DNA of 64,000 nt from an uncultured Propionivibrio sp. (GTDB lineage Bacteria; Pseudomonadota; Gammaproteobacteria; Burkholderiales; Rhodocyclaceae). The translations under genes and the position numbers were made by a program. The stretch spans positions 434,001 through 498,000 of the forward strand of contig NZ_OY762655.1 in NCBI RefSeq assembly GCF_963666255.1, written 5' to 3'. The notes beneath the pieces are model-generated. The model searched no databases, was not told where the DNA came from, and worked only from the letters and a program-made list of their open reading frames with translations. This document shows positions 36,561 to 45,091 of this stretch, one piece after another (the stretch's first letter is position 1; every line of letters begins with the position of its first letter).

Positions 36561-37307
36561 TTACGCCGCCTCCGAGTGTTTTCCATCCCGCAGCGGATGT
36601 ACCCGCGCAGTATTGGCAACGAACGGTTTGCCCATCGTAAAGAACGCGTGCAGGTCGTGGGCAAACGCATCGAGATCGGTCAAGATGACGCGATTGACGC
36701 GAGTAAAGGCGTTGTAGGCAAAAACGGCAGGCAGCGCCACGGCCAGGCCGGCAGCGGTCATGATCAGCGCCTCGCCGACAGGCCCGGCGACACGTTCCAG
36801 CGCAGCCTGTCCGGAGATACCGATTGCAACAAGCGCATGGTAGATTCCCCAGACAGTGCCAAAGAGGCCGACGAACGGCGCCGTTGCCCCCGTCGTCGCC
36901 AACAGCGTCAATCCACTCTCCATCCCGGCCTGAGTGCACGAAAGCTGCTGCCGGAGTGTCCGTTCCATCTGTTCGGCGGGGTTGAAGCGTGAAGCGAGAT
37001 GTCCGCGGGCGGCTTCGCAGTCGCTGTTACAGCTGGCGGCTTGTGCGGCCAATTGGGCGTAAGGACTGTCGCCGCCGACATCACGCAACTTCTGTATGCC
37101 TTCGGCCAAAGTCGTCGCCGACCAGAACAGGCCCACGGCGCGGGACGCCTTGTGCAGCTTCCGGTTATCCAGCACTTTCGCCAGAATCAGATACCAGCTC
37201 GCGACCGACATAAGTGCCAGCAGTATGGCGACAGAGTGGGAAATTAGATCACCGTTTTCCCACAGATGGGCGAATCCAAATACATTTTGCATCGCAGTCT
37301 CTTGCAT
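36561..37307 (-). CDS. exbB: ExbB proton-channel protein of the TonB system
   Basis: The 248-residue MotA/TolQ/ExbB protein has three membrane segments: about 18-40 (ISHSVAILLALMSVASWYLIL), 138-160 (LLATTGATAPFVGLFGTVWGIYHAL) and 180-202 (MTAAGLAVALPAVFAYN). The APFVGLFGTVWGI motif is diagnostic. ATG 37307 is chosen: GGAG stands eight bases before it and only one base separates it from the tonB stop. The longer open frame overlaps tonB and is not supported. It is the canonical ExbB partner of the adjacent ExbD and TonB, distinct from the divergent ExbB-like protein at 42353-42967. Confidence 0.92.
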   Translation of the reverse strand: MQETAMQNVFGFAHLWENGDLISHSVAILLALMSVASWYLILAKVLDNRKLHKASRAVGLFWSATTLAEGIQKLRDVGGDSPYAQLAAQAASCNSDCEAARGHLASRFNPAEQMERTLRQQLSCTQAGMESGLTLLATTGATAPFVGLFGTVWGIYHALVAIGISGQAALERVAGPVGEALIMTAAGLAVALPAVFAYNAFTRVNRVILTDLDAFAHDLHAFFTMGKPFVANTARVHPLRDGKHSEAA

Positions 37308-37308
37308 G

Positions 37309-37974
37309 TCATTGCTCCAATCGGAAAGTAATGGGAACCAGCACCCAGCTTTCAACCGGTGTGCCGCCCCGCTTGGCGGGGACGAATTTCCAGGTACCCA
37401 CGGTACGCTGCGCGGATTCATCGAGCCGGAGACTTCCCGACGAGGTTTTGATATCAACCTGGTCGGCAGATCCGTCCGACAAGACATGGACCCGGAGAAT
37501 GGTCTTGCCCTCTTCCCCCAGTCGCCGCGACATCGACGGATAGGCAGGCGCAGGATTTCTCAGATAGTCGGCATCAAACCGCGCCTGAACCAGCGGCGAG
37601 TCGCCTGTCATACCGTTGCCAACACCGCTGCCTGCCGCCGATGGCTTCGCCTCTGCCGCAACCATGGAGGCATGGTTTGCTGCCGGCTCCGCACTGGCGG
37701 TCGTCTCAAGCACCGGTTGCGGTGCCTTTTGCGGCGTCGTCGATTCCTTCTTCTGCGGGACAGGCGGGGTGACAAGCGGCGATGGTTTTGCCCGCGAAGC
37801 CTGGGATAGCGGCATCGCCTCGATCAAGTCGACGATCAACGGTGTCTCGACAAGTTGCGGCAATGCCGTCTTGGTCAGTATCAGCACGGCGAACAGACCA
37901 ATGTGCAGTCCCGCTACGACGCCAATCAACCCGGTCCGGCGCTTCGCAGAAGGACTCGACAGAACGTAGCTCAT
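37309..37974 (-). CDS. tonB: TonB energy transducer
   Basis: The 221-residue protein has one N-terminal membrane anchor (about 13-37; GLIGVVAGLHIGLFAVLIL), a Pro/Lys/Ala-rich periplasmic spacer (PLVTPPVPQKKESTTPQKAP) and a C-terminal TonB domain (about 135-221; NPAPAYPSMSRRLGEEG through VPITFRLEQ). It transmits energy to the outer-membrane receptor. ATG 37974 is chosen because GGGAGG precedes it and it begins just before the anchor. The gene follows the CobN-like gene by 62 bp. Confidence 0.92.
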   Translation of the reverse strand: MSYVLSSPSAKRRTGLIGVVAGLHIGLFAVLILTKTALPQLVETPLIVDLIEAMPLSQASRAKPSPLVTPPVPQKKESTTPQKAPQPVLETTASAEPAANHASMVAAEAKPSAAGSGVGNGMTGDSPLVQARFDADYLRNPAPAYPSMSRRLGEEGKTILRVHVLSDGSADQVDIKTSSGSLRLDESAQRTVGTWKFVPAKRGGTPVESWVLVPITFRLEQ

Positions 37975-38036
37975 GGAAACCTCCCAATTCCTCTGGTGAC
38001 TGTCACGATGGTCATCGCTCTCATCTCCTGAATGCC

Positions 38037-41000
38037 TCAATTAGCAGCGCTCAAGCGCAGTTTTCTGCGCCGGGCATTGAATCCAACCCCGCTTAAGACC
38101 AGCACTGCGAAGCCCGTCAGCGCCCAGTTACGTACTTCTGGCGTCATGTTGCCGAGTCGCCGGGTTTGTTCCTCAACCTCAAACCCTTCAACCTTCGATA
38201 CGCTTTTCCCCTTTGTGTTGGCAGCCGGTTCGTTCGCAGGAGGAGCCTCCTGACTTGCAGGCGTCGTCGCGGTGTCTGTTGCTCCCGACACCATTGCGGA
38301 ATTGGTTGCCGAAAGCGCAGATTGACGACCAAGGTTGGGAGCCGGCGTCGATTCGGCATCCGACATTGCCCTTCGATCCTGCGCCTCTGCGAGCGCCGTG
38401 ATTTCCGGACTGCTGCATGTGTTGGCATCACAGGCAACCCCGGCCTCCGCGATCACTTCACGATTTACCTTGTCCAGATGGGCTTTGACCTCGGGATCGG
38501 CCTTCCAGTACCCCTTGTTGATCGCAACCAGCATCTTGTCGACCAATGCCTGATACGCCAGCAGGTTCCTGGCCTCGCGGAATTTCTCCTTGATGCCCAG
38601 GTTGTTCCGGTCGGTCACGTAGGTTTCGTACAGTTCCTGCCACTTCGCACCATCGACTGCCTCCGGCACGGTGACCTGCCACCCCCACAGGTTGTCGGCC
38701 ACCGTTTTGATATAGCGGGCACCGCCATAGCCTTCCTGCAGCATCGATTTGACCCACTCCGGATTGGTGTAACGAGTCCGCATCTCGCGGCCCATGTACT
38801 TGTCCAGAGTTTCGTGCTTTCCGGCGGCAGGATTCGCGAGGTTCAGGACATGGGTTTCAGGCGTCTGTCCATTGACCTGTCGAATCGCCATTGCCGAACC
38901 GCCCATGTAGTCATAGAGATCGTCGTTATCAAGCGTTGCGAAGAGGTTGCTCGACCGGGCGATGACGGTTGCTTTGGCACCCTTGAGCGCCATTTTGAAG
39001 ATGTTCACCGCCAGGTCCTTGCCTCCAGGGCGATCCCCCCAATAACCCTGGCCAAACAGATGACCTAGGCGATTGAAATACACGTCGGCAATTTCGCCTT
39101 CGTTCTTCCAGGTATTGCTGGCGTCAACCACACGGGAGACACCTGTGCCATAGGCGCCAGGCGGTTCCGTAAAGATGCGCACGGCCGCCATTCTCGCTGC
39201 GTCGGTAACGTTCACGCCCTTCTCTTCGAGCGCCTTTTGCGTCGCCCTCACATTTTCCCGAATCGGGTTATCATCCTCTTCCAGATCCTTGACCTTGCTT
39301 ACCGCATCGTCCAGCAGCAGCATGATGTTCGGCAACGTGTCGCGATAAAGTCCGGACGGGGTCATCGTGATGTCGACACGAGGCCTTCCGAGTTCCTTGC
39401 GAGGAATCACTTCAAGCCCCGACACGCGACCGCGCTCGTTCCAGACGGGCCTGACGCCCATAAGTGCGAGGATTTCGGCTTCGGTGACGCCCTCGTGGTT
39501 CATCGTCTCGGTGCTCCACAAAGTGAATGCCAGACGATCTGGGTATTGTCCGTGGCGCTTGCGATAATCGGAGACGAATTGCTCAGCGAGTTTTTTCCCC
39601 TGCAACCAGATGCCCGGCGAAGGGAGCCGGGTCGGGTCGAAGCCATAGAGATTGCGCCCGGTCGGCAACGAGTCCGGATTACGAATCGGATCCCCTCCCG
39701 GCCCCGCCGCAATATATCGACCGCCCAAGCCAGCGGTCAGCGCATTGAGTTCTTCAGCCGCACTTCTCTCCATGAGCACCGACAACTCCTCCTTGCGACG
39801 CTCAAGCACGTCAGGCGGTAATTCTCCGGCCATCGACAACATTGCCTCGGCCGTTGTTAGCCGGAGGGCCTTTTCCGGCGCGACACCGAACGTGTGCAGA
39901 CCGTACGGGGCCTGGCTGTTGCTGACCTCCTCGAAATACTCGTCGAGCTTCTCGACATCCTCCTCGTCCTTCACCGCCTTGATCCCGATATCCTTGAGCA
40001 CGCCGGTCTTGCGCGCTTGCTGGTCGATTTCGACAAGTTTGGCTGCCGCCGTTGATTTGCTCTTTTGCGCCGCAACCTCGTAATCACCGATCAATGCCTT
40101 GAGCAGCTTGAGTTCCTGATTCAAGCTGGCCTTGTCAAATGGCGGCGTCATATAGGAGATGGTGGCTGCCAGTCCGCGACGCTTGGCTTGCAGCCCCTCT
40201 CCGATGTCATCGACGACATACGGATAGAACTGCGGGACATCGCCCATCAATGCCTCGCCCGGATCGGCGGGCGTATAGCCGATTTCCTTGCCCGAGAGCC
40301 ATTCATGCGTACCATGCGTCCCCACGTGCACCAACGCATGCGCCTTGAATCCCTTTTGCAGCCAGAGATAGAAGGCCAAGTATTGATGATGCGGCGGCAA
40401 GACGACATCGTGGAACATCTTGTCCGGATCGCCTTCCCACCCCCGCGTCGGTTGTGGCGCAAAGACGAGATTACCGAAACGCTGCGCCGGAAAGACAAAA
40501 TAAGGAGTCCCCTTTGGGTCTTTCCAGACCATCACTTTCGATTTCTCCGGCTCGCCCCATGCCTTGATCATTGCCGTACGCAGTTTCACCGGCTGGCCTT
40601 CCAGCCAACGGCGATACTCGGAAATGGGCAGCAACATCGCGTTGCCGCTCCGCACCAGTTTCTCCAGGGCGCCGCGTGACCAGTTGCCGACGTTGGTGCC
40701 ATGATTGCGCAACAATTCCAGCATCGCATCTTCGCTGGCCGGACGTCCCTGCGTGCTGTAGCCATCACGCTCCAAACGCGTGAGAATCTGCCAGAGCGAA
40801 CGTGGCATCACGTTGAGATACGCGGCTCCGACATTCTCCTTGCCCGCTGGATAGTTGTAGTAAATGATCGCGACGCGCTTGTTCGGGTTCAGTTCGTAGC
40901 GTAATGCCGTGAACTTTTTGATCCGATCAGCGAGTCGCTCGATACGCTCGGCAATCGGTACCTCTGCGATATATTCCAGACCGCTGTCCCGATCCCGACG

Positions 41001-42050
41001 TCGCTCCTTGGCCGCCACAACCGTTGGCGCCACGGCCCCTGCGAACTCTGGAAGCGCAACCTGCCACGACCGTTCCGTGTGCGACAGCCCGATGGGGGAG
41101 TCTTCCCATTCTTTCTGGCTCAGGCTCTGCAACGAGATCGCGTTAACCATCGGCACATCCAGTTGCTTCATCACCGGGATGCTGCGTTCCGGCGTGTTCC
41201 CCAGCTTTGCAGCCAGTCCGACCAGCGCTGCGACGCGCGATTTCCCGTTGCGATCGATGAAATACTTCTGCGCCGGAATCTCCGACGGATAGCCGAATGC
41301 CGCGACGACGTTGAACCCGCGAGCTTCCAAAGCGGCAAACATGCTCATCAGGAGTTCGGAACGCCCGGACTGTGCAACAGGCCGATGAAACAAGATGCCA
41401 ACCCAGGGATGGTCGCCCACCTCCGGCCGACGCTTCACGTAATCGGCCGCATAGTCCTCAAAATTCGAAAATGTCTTGCCATTGACCGGATTCCATAAGC
41501 CGCTCATGGGAAACGCAACGACTTCTCCGTACTGTACTGGCAGCCCGAAATCACGCGACAGAACCCGCTTGATCATCGAGGACAGGTTATCGATCCCGCC
41601 AGCCTGCGCGTAAGCCCTTAGCGCGTCGTCCTGGACGAATCCGGCTTTTCTCTCGACTTCTTCGAACGATGAGCCGATGGCATAAGCTTTTGCCCCGCGT
41701 GCGCTCATTTTCCTGATTGCCGGGGTCACGGCTTCGGCGATCTCTCTTCCCATGTTGTAAATCAACGCAACGTCGGCGCCGGCGAGCGTTTTCAGATCGC
41801 GATCTTGAAGTTGTGTGAAGGGAAGGATGTGAAATTTGACCTCTTTCAACGCCGCTTCCTGGCGTAACTGTTTGATTGCTTCCAAGGCCGCCGGCGTCGA
41901 CGGGTCGCCAGGAATGATCGCCATCGAAAGCGGTTTCGCGCAGGCAAAGCCGGACAGCGCACAGCCAAGGAAACCCAGGAGCACTCGGCAGAATACGGCG
42001 ATCAGGCTGTCGCGCCACGCCGTCTCCCGCCTCCGATCATTCGGGGACAT
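38037..42050 (-). CDS. Exported, membrane-anchored CobN-family chelatase (HmuS-like)
   Basis: A 1337-residue member of the CobN/magnesium-chelatase subunit H family (VAIIYYNYPAGKENVGAAYLN; VHVGTHGTHEWLSGKEIGY; YGTGVSRVVDASNTW; WGDRPGGKDLAVNIFKMAL). Unlike the cytoplasmic CobN of B12 synthesis it has an N-terminal signal peptide (LIAVFCRVLLGFLGCALSGF, ending CAK) and a C-terminal membrane helix (NWALTGFAVLVLSGVGF) followed by RRRKLR. It should therefore face the periplasm. No CobS/CobT or ChlI/D partners occur nearby. Its neighbours (receptor, ExbB-like, DUF2149) recall the Bacteroidetes hmu haem genes, whose HmuS is CobN-like. ATG 42050 with GAAGGG is chosen over 42065; it overlaps the DUF2149 gene by 14 bp. 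Substrate (corrinoid, haem or other tetrapyrrole) and direction of metal transfer are unknown. Confidence 0.85.
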   Translation of the reverse strand: MSPNDRRRETAWRDSLIAVFCRVLLGFLGCALSGFACAKPLSMAIIPGDPSTPAALEAIKQLRQEAALKEVKFHILPFTQLQDRDLKTLAGADVALIYNMGREIAEAVTPAIRKMSARGAKAYAIGSSFEEVERKAGFVQDDALRAYAQAGGIDNLSSMIKRVLSRDFGLPVQYGEVVAFPMSGLWNPVNGKTFSNFEDYAADYVKRRPEVGDHPWVGILFHRPVAQSGRSELLMSMFAALEARGFNVVAAFGYPSEIPAQKYFIDRNGKSRVAALVGLAAKLGNTPERSIPVMKQLDVPMVNAISLQSLSQKEWEDSPIGLSHTERSWQVALPEFAGAVAPTVVAAKERRRDRDSGLEYIAEVPIAERIERLADRIKKFTALRYELNPNKRVAIIYYNYPAGKENVGAAYLNVMPRSLWQILTRLERDGYSTQGRPASEDAMLELLRNHGTNVGNWSRGALEKLVRSGNAMLLPISEYRRWLEGQPVKLRTAMIKAWGEPEKSKVMVWKDPKGTPYFVFPAQRFGNLVFAPQPTRGWEGDPDKMFHDVVLPPHHQYLAFYLWLQKGFKAHALVHVGTHGTHEWLSGKEIGYTPADPGEALMGDVPQFYPYVVDDIGEGLQAKRRGLAATISYMTPPFDKASLNQELKLLKALIGDYEVAAQKSKSTAAAKLVEIDQQARKTGVLKDIGIKAVKDEEDVEKLDEYFEEVSNSQAPYGLHTFGVAPEKALRLTTAEAMLSMAGELPPDVLERRKEELSVLMERSAAEELNALTAGLGGRYIAAGPGGDPIRNPDSLPTGRNLYGFDPTRLPSPGIWLQGKKLAEQFVSDYRKRHGQYPDRLAFTLWSTETMNHEGVTEAEILALMGVRPVWNERGRVSGLEVIPRKELGRPRVDITMTPSGLYRDTLPNIMLLLDDAVSKVKDLEEDDNPIRENVRATQKALEEKGVNVTDAARMAAVRIFTEPPGAYGTGVSRVVDASNTWKNEGEIADVYFNRLGHLFGQGYWGDRPGGKDLAVNIFKMALKGAKATVIARSSNLFATLDNDDLYDYMGGSAMAIRQVNGQTPETHVLNLANPAAGKHETLDKYMGREMRTRYTNPEWVKSMLQEGYGGARYIKTVADNLWGWQVTVPEAVDGAKWQELYETYVTDRNNLGIKEKFREARNLLAYQALVDKMLVAINKGYWKADPEVKAHLDKVNREVIAEAGVACDANTCSSPEITALAEAQDRRAMSDAESTPAPNLGRQSALSATNSAMVSGATDTATTPASQEAPPANEPAANTKGKSVSKVEGFEVEEQTRRLGNMTPEVRNWALTGFAVLVLSGVGFNARRRKLRLSAAN

Positions 42051-42375
42051 AGACGACCCTTCCATCGGGAAGTTTGTAGGCGGTGCCCAGACGCTGACCC
42101 TTGCCGGACAGCTTCTGGTCAGTCACTTTCGATACTTTGATTTCCTTGCCCTTCTTGGTGATGATCTCCATATCGCCACTGGCATTCTTTTTCATCATCG
42201 TGACCTCGGACGTTGGATCAAGGAGGTCCATCATGTTGTAAGCCATGAACAGAGCGATCATCATCGACACGATGAAAACAATGCTGGCGTCGAACAGGTT
42301 AGCCACCCCCGCAATCGGGTCTTCAAGCGGCTCCCCTCCGAAAGGGGCGTGCCTACGCTGTGACAGCAAGCGCAT
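42037..42375 (-). CDS. DUF2149 membrane protein (HmuV-like)
   Basis: The 112-residue protein has one membrane segment (about 28-48; ASIVFIVSMMIALFMAYNMM) preceded by EDPIAGVANLFDASIV, the DUF2149 signature. A polar periplasmic tail follows with KVSKVTDQKLSGKGQRLGTAYKLPDGRVVYVPE. The architecture is that of ExbD/TolR (N-terminal helix with an aspartate, periplasmic domain). Paired with the adjacent ExbB-like protein it probably forms a proton-driven motor complex. ATG 42375 with AGGAAGAGGGG upstream is chosen; the longer open frame upstream overlaps the ExbB-like gene. Overlaps of 23 bp upstream and 14 bp downstream indicate translational coupling. Confidence 0.85.
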   Translation of the reverse strand: MRLLSQRRHAPFGGEPLEDPIAGVANLFDASIVFIVSMMIALFMAYNMMDLLDPTSEVTMMKKNASGDMEIITKKGKEIKVSKVTDQKLSGKGQRLGTAYKLPDGRVVYVPE

Positions 42376-42967
42376 CGCCCGTCCCCTCTTCCTGGTGATG
42401 TGACTCGTGTTGGCGTGGCTTGATACGGGCAATCGCCAGTTCTGCCGCATGCGCCATTTCGCGCACGTCCTCGCGAGCCCATCGTTCGCGGACGAGGGCA
42501 ACCAGGTAGGCAAGCACCCCAGCCCCAAGACCGGCGACGGTTGCGGTGAAGGCGGTCACCATGCTGCCGGCCATCTTGGGGATATTCCCTTCAGCGAGAG
42601 CTGCCAGGGAAATCCCCATCGGTATTAGCGTCCCCATCAGACCGAGTGCCGGGCCGACCTTGATGACGAAACGTACCCGGTCGAGACTACGGGAGAGGCC
42701 CAATTCGGTTGCCTGCAACAGACGTTCGACCTCAATTTCCAGTCGCTGCGGCGACATCTTGCACTCATAGCGAAGGCGATCGAGCGCCAAGCCAAACATC
42801 TCACGATCGTCAAAACGATGCCGCCATCTTTGCCATCCCTCGAATAGCGTCATCCCGAGTTGAAGCGGGGTGTAACACACAAGGAATGCGCAGCCCGCGA
42901 TAACGGGAAAGTAAAGAGCGGTCGCGACTTCGTACAACAACTGTTCGATCAGATGAACACTATCCAT
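42353..42967 (-). CDS. Divergent MotA/TolQ/ExbB-family protein (HmuU-like)
   Basis: The 204-residue protein has three membrane segments: about 13-38 (LYFPVIAGCAFLVCYTPLQL), 103-125 (FVIKVGPALGLMGTLIPMGISL) and 136-162 (AFTATVAGLGAGVLAYLVALV). The GPALGLMGTLIPMG block corresponds to the ExbB/TolQ channel helix. It differs clearly from the canonical ExbB downstream and is paired with DUF2149, as in the Bacteroidetes hmuU-hmuV genes and in archaeal/bacterial CobN neighbourhoods. It probably forms a separate proton channel that drives the CobN-like protein or the receptor. ATG 42967 with GAGGTG is preferred over TTG 42982. Confidence 0.85.
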   Translation of the reverse strand: MDSVHLIEQLLYEVATALYFPVIAGCAFLVCYTPLQLGMTLFEGWQRWRHRFDDREMFGLALDRLRYECKMSPQRLEIEVERLLQATELGLSRSLDRVRFVIKVGPALGLMGTLIPMGISLAALAEGNIPKMAGSMVTAFTATVAGLGAGVLAYLVALVRERWAREDVREMAHAAELAIARIKPRQHESHHQEEGTGDALAVTA

Positions 42968-43061
42968 AGTCACCTCTTTCAAGAGAGGGAGGCACCGAGA
43001 CGACTCCCGGCGCCTTCTCTGTACGTTTCCATCGAACGGTCACCCGTTCGACAACCAGGCC

Positions 43062-45035
43062 TTACTTGTAGTCGTAACGAATACCGGCGTAGAAATTCCG
43101 TCCCTGACCCGGATAGTTCCAGTACATCTCGTTCTTGCCATCGAACAGGTTGTTGATCTCTGCACGCAAGGTCAGCGTTCCGTTGCTATTGCGGAGTTCG
43201 ACCAGTTCCTTTTCGAGGCTCAGGTTAGCCACGGTGCCGGAGGGACGCTGGATGTACGGACTGCCTGTCCGGCTGTAGTCCTTGGTCAGGACCGTGCCAT
43301 AGGTGTTGGCACTCAGGCGGCTCTTCAGTTTGTATCCCGGATTGGCATAATCCACCCCGTAACTGAACATCCATTCCGGCGTGTTGGCCAGGATGTCGGT
43401 CGTGCTGCCGTTGTACTGATAGAACTGGCTCGAATCGGTCGTCTTGCGCGTGCCCAACCAGGTAAAGCTGCCGTACGGTGTCAGACTCCAACGCTTCCCG
43501 AATGCTTTCCCCAGGTCATAACGCAAACTGCCTTCCATGCCCGCCAATGTCGCTGCCTTGATGTTCTGCCATTGGTAGGACAGTGGCATTCCTGTCACTG
43601 CCATGCCAACGATCTTGTTTTCATAGCTGGAGTGGAAATACGTCAAACTGGCCGCCAGGGATTTCCAATCAAAATCGGCGCCTATTTCCCAGGTCTTGCC
43701 CTTTTCCGGTTGCAGATTCGGATTCGCGTTGTAATAGGGAGAACTGCCGCCGACCTGACGCGGGGACGGCATCTTGAAGCCTTCGGCGTAGTTGGTACGC
43801 AGCTTCAGTCCTTCGACCGGCAACCAGGCCACGCCGTAAGATCCGCCGAAGTGGCTATCCGTGTAGTCAGACCCGCTTACCGACGTATTCGTGTATTTGT
43901 CATAGCGGCCACCAACGGAGAAGATCAATCGCTCATCGAGCAAACGGAGTTTGCTGGAGAAATACGCACCGTGATCTGCCATCGTCGGCTTCGCCGGCGC
44001 ATTGCTCGCATAGTTGTGATACTCCAGCGAATCGATACCGACCGAGAGCGACCACAAGGAGCCGTTGTAGCCGGCCTGGCCGTTCAACATCTGCGTTTCG
44101 ATAAAATTCGTATACGGCGGGGTTGAGGTCTTGTATTGATTGTCTTCACGTCCTGTGGTGTAACTCGCTGACCAGTCATAGACTTTGTCATCGGTGCTTC
44201 CGGTGTAGCTCAGCGTGGTGTTTTCGGACGTCTTCCGATACGAATTGTAGGTTGAGGACGGGGTGTTGCTGCCGGCGGAACGGATATAGCCCGTCGGCAA
44301 ATTCGACGCTACGTCTCCTTGGTAGTGGCTGAGTCCGACACGGTGATTTTTTGCGATGGCATAGCCCAAATCGAAGGTTCCCATCGTGTTGTGGTCTGTG
44401 TCGGTGTGATACCACTTCCCGAATTCAGACGTTGAAATATCGTTGCGCGTGAAATTGGTAAGTCCAAGGGCGAAGTCGAGGTTGCCGACGGCGCCACCCG
44501 CAGCCATCTTCTCCCGGACCAGGCCGTTGCTTCCGGCACCGAGTTCGATGGATGCGTAGGGCTTGTTTGCCGTCCCCTTTTTGGTGATGACGTTAATGAC
44601 GCCACCCAGTGCAGACGAGCCATATTGCACAGCAGACGGTCCGCGAATGATCTCGACCCGCTCAACGTTGGCCAAGCCCATGAAGCCAAGGTTGGCGCTG
44701 CCAACGCGACGTCCGTTAATGAGCATGAGCACCGTATTCTCCGGCTCATTCATCATCGTGAGGGTGCCATAACCGCGCATTTGCACCCCGCTGGAATCCC
44801 CTGTCGTCACAACCATCAACCCTTGCTGAGTCATCAGATCGGCAAGCGTCGATGCCGTAGATGCTTTGATGTCCGCCTCGTTGATGATCGTCACGTTGCT
44901 GCTCAATTCCCGCTTCGCTTCTTGCGTACGATTGGCGGTAACGACCATCTCGCGCATGCCGGCATCCTCGGCAACGACGGCTCCGGAAAACGTCAATGCA
45001 ACGGGAATGGCTGCAAAAATAAATCTCTTGCTCAT
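43062..45035 (-). CDS. btuB: BtuB-like TonB-dependent outer-membrane receptor
   Basis: The 657-residue receptor has a signal peptide (FIFAAIPVALTFSGAVVAE), a TonB box (MREMVVTANR), a plug domain (about 35-150; GVQMRGYGTLTMMNEP, VQYGSSALGGVINVITKKG) and a 22-strand barrel ending in an aromatic-containing strand (NFYAGIRYDYK). The cobalamin riboswitch two genes upstream and the corrinoid genes around it favour cobalamin or another corrinoid as substrate. The hmu-like neighbours leave haem possible. ATG 45035 is chosen as the start of the signal peptide with AGGAG upstream. It lies 56 bp after the CbiZ-nitrilase gene. Confidence 0.88.
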   Translation of the reverse strand: MSKRFIFAAIPVALTFSGAVVAEDAGMREMVVTANRTQEAKRELSSNVTIINEADIKASTASTLADLMTQQGLMVVTTGDSSGVQMRGYGTLTMMNEPENTVLMLINGRRVGSANLGFMGLANVERVEIIRGPSAVQYGSSALGGVINVITKKGTANKPYASIELGAGSNGLVREKMAAGGAVGNLDFALGLTNFTRNDISTSEFGKWYHTDTDHNTMGTFDLGYAIAKNHRVGLSHYQGDVASNLPTGYIRSAGSNTPSSTYNSYRKTSENTTLSYTGSTDDKVYDWSASYTTGREDNQYKTSTPPYTNFIETQMLNGQAGYNGSLWSLSVGIDSLEYHNYASNAPAKPTMADHGAYFSSKLRLLDERLIFSVGGRYDKYTNTSVSGSDYTDSHFGGSYGVAWLPVEGLKLRTNYAEGFKMPSPRQVGGSSPYYNANPNLQPEKGKTWEIGADFDWKSLAASLTYFHSSYENKIVGMAVTGMPLSYQWQNIKAATLAGMEGSLRYDLGKAFGKRWSLTPYGSFTWLGTRKTTDSSQFYQYNGSTTDILANTPEWMFSYGVDYANPGYKLKSRLSANTYGTVLTKDYSRTGSPYIQRPSGTVANLSLEKELVELRNSNGTLTLRAEINNLFDGKNEMYWNYPGQGRNFYAGIRYDYK

Positions 45036-45091
45036 GCTTTTGTTGGCTCCTGTGTTGAATTCGAGAAAACTGCTTTTCAGATACGTGACCT

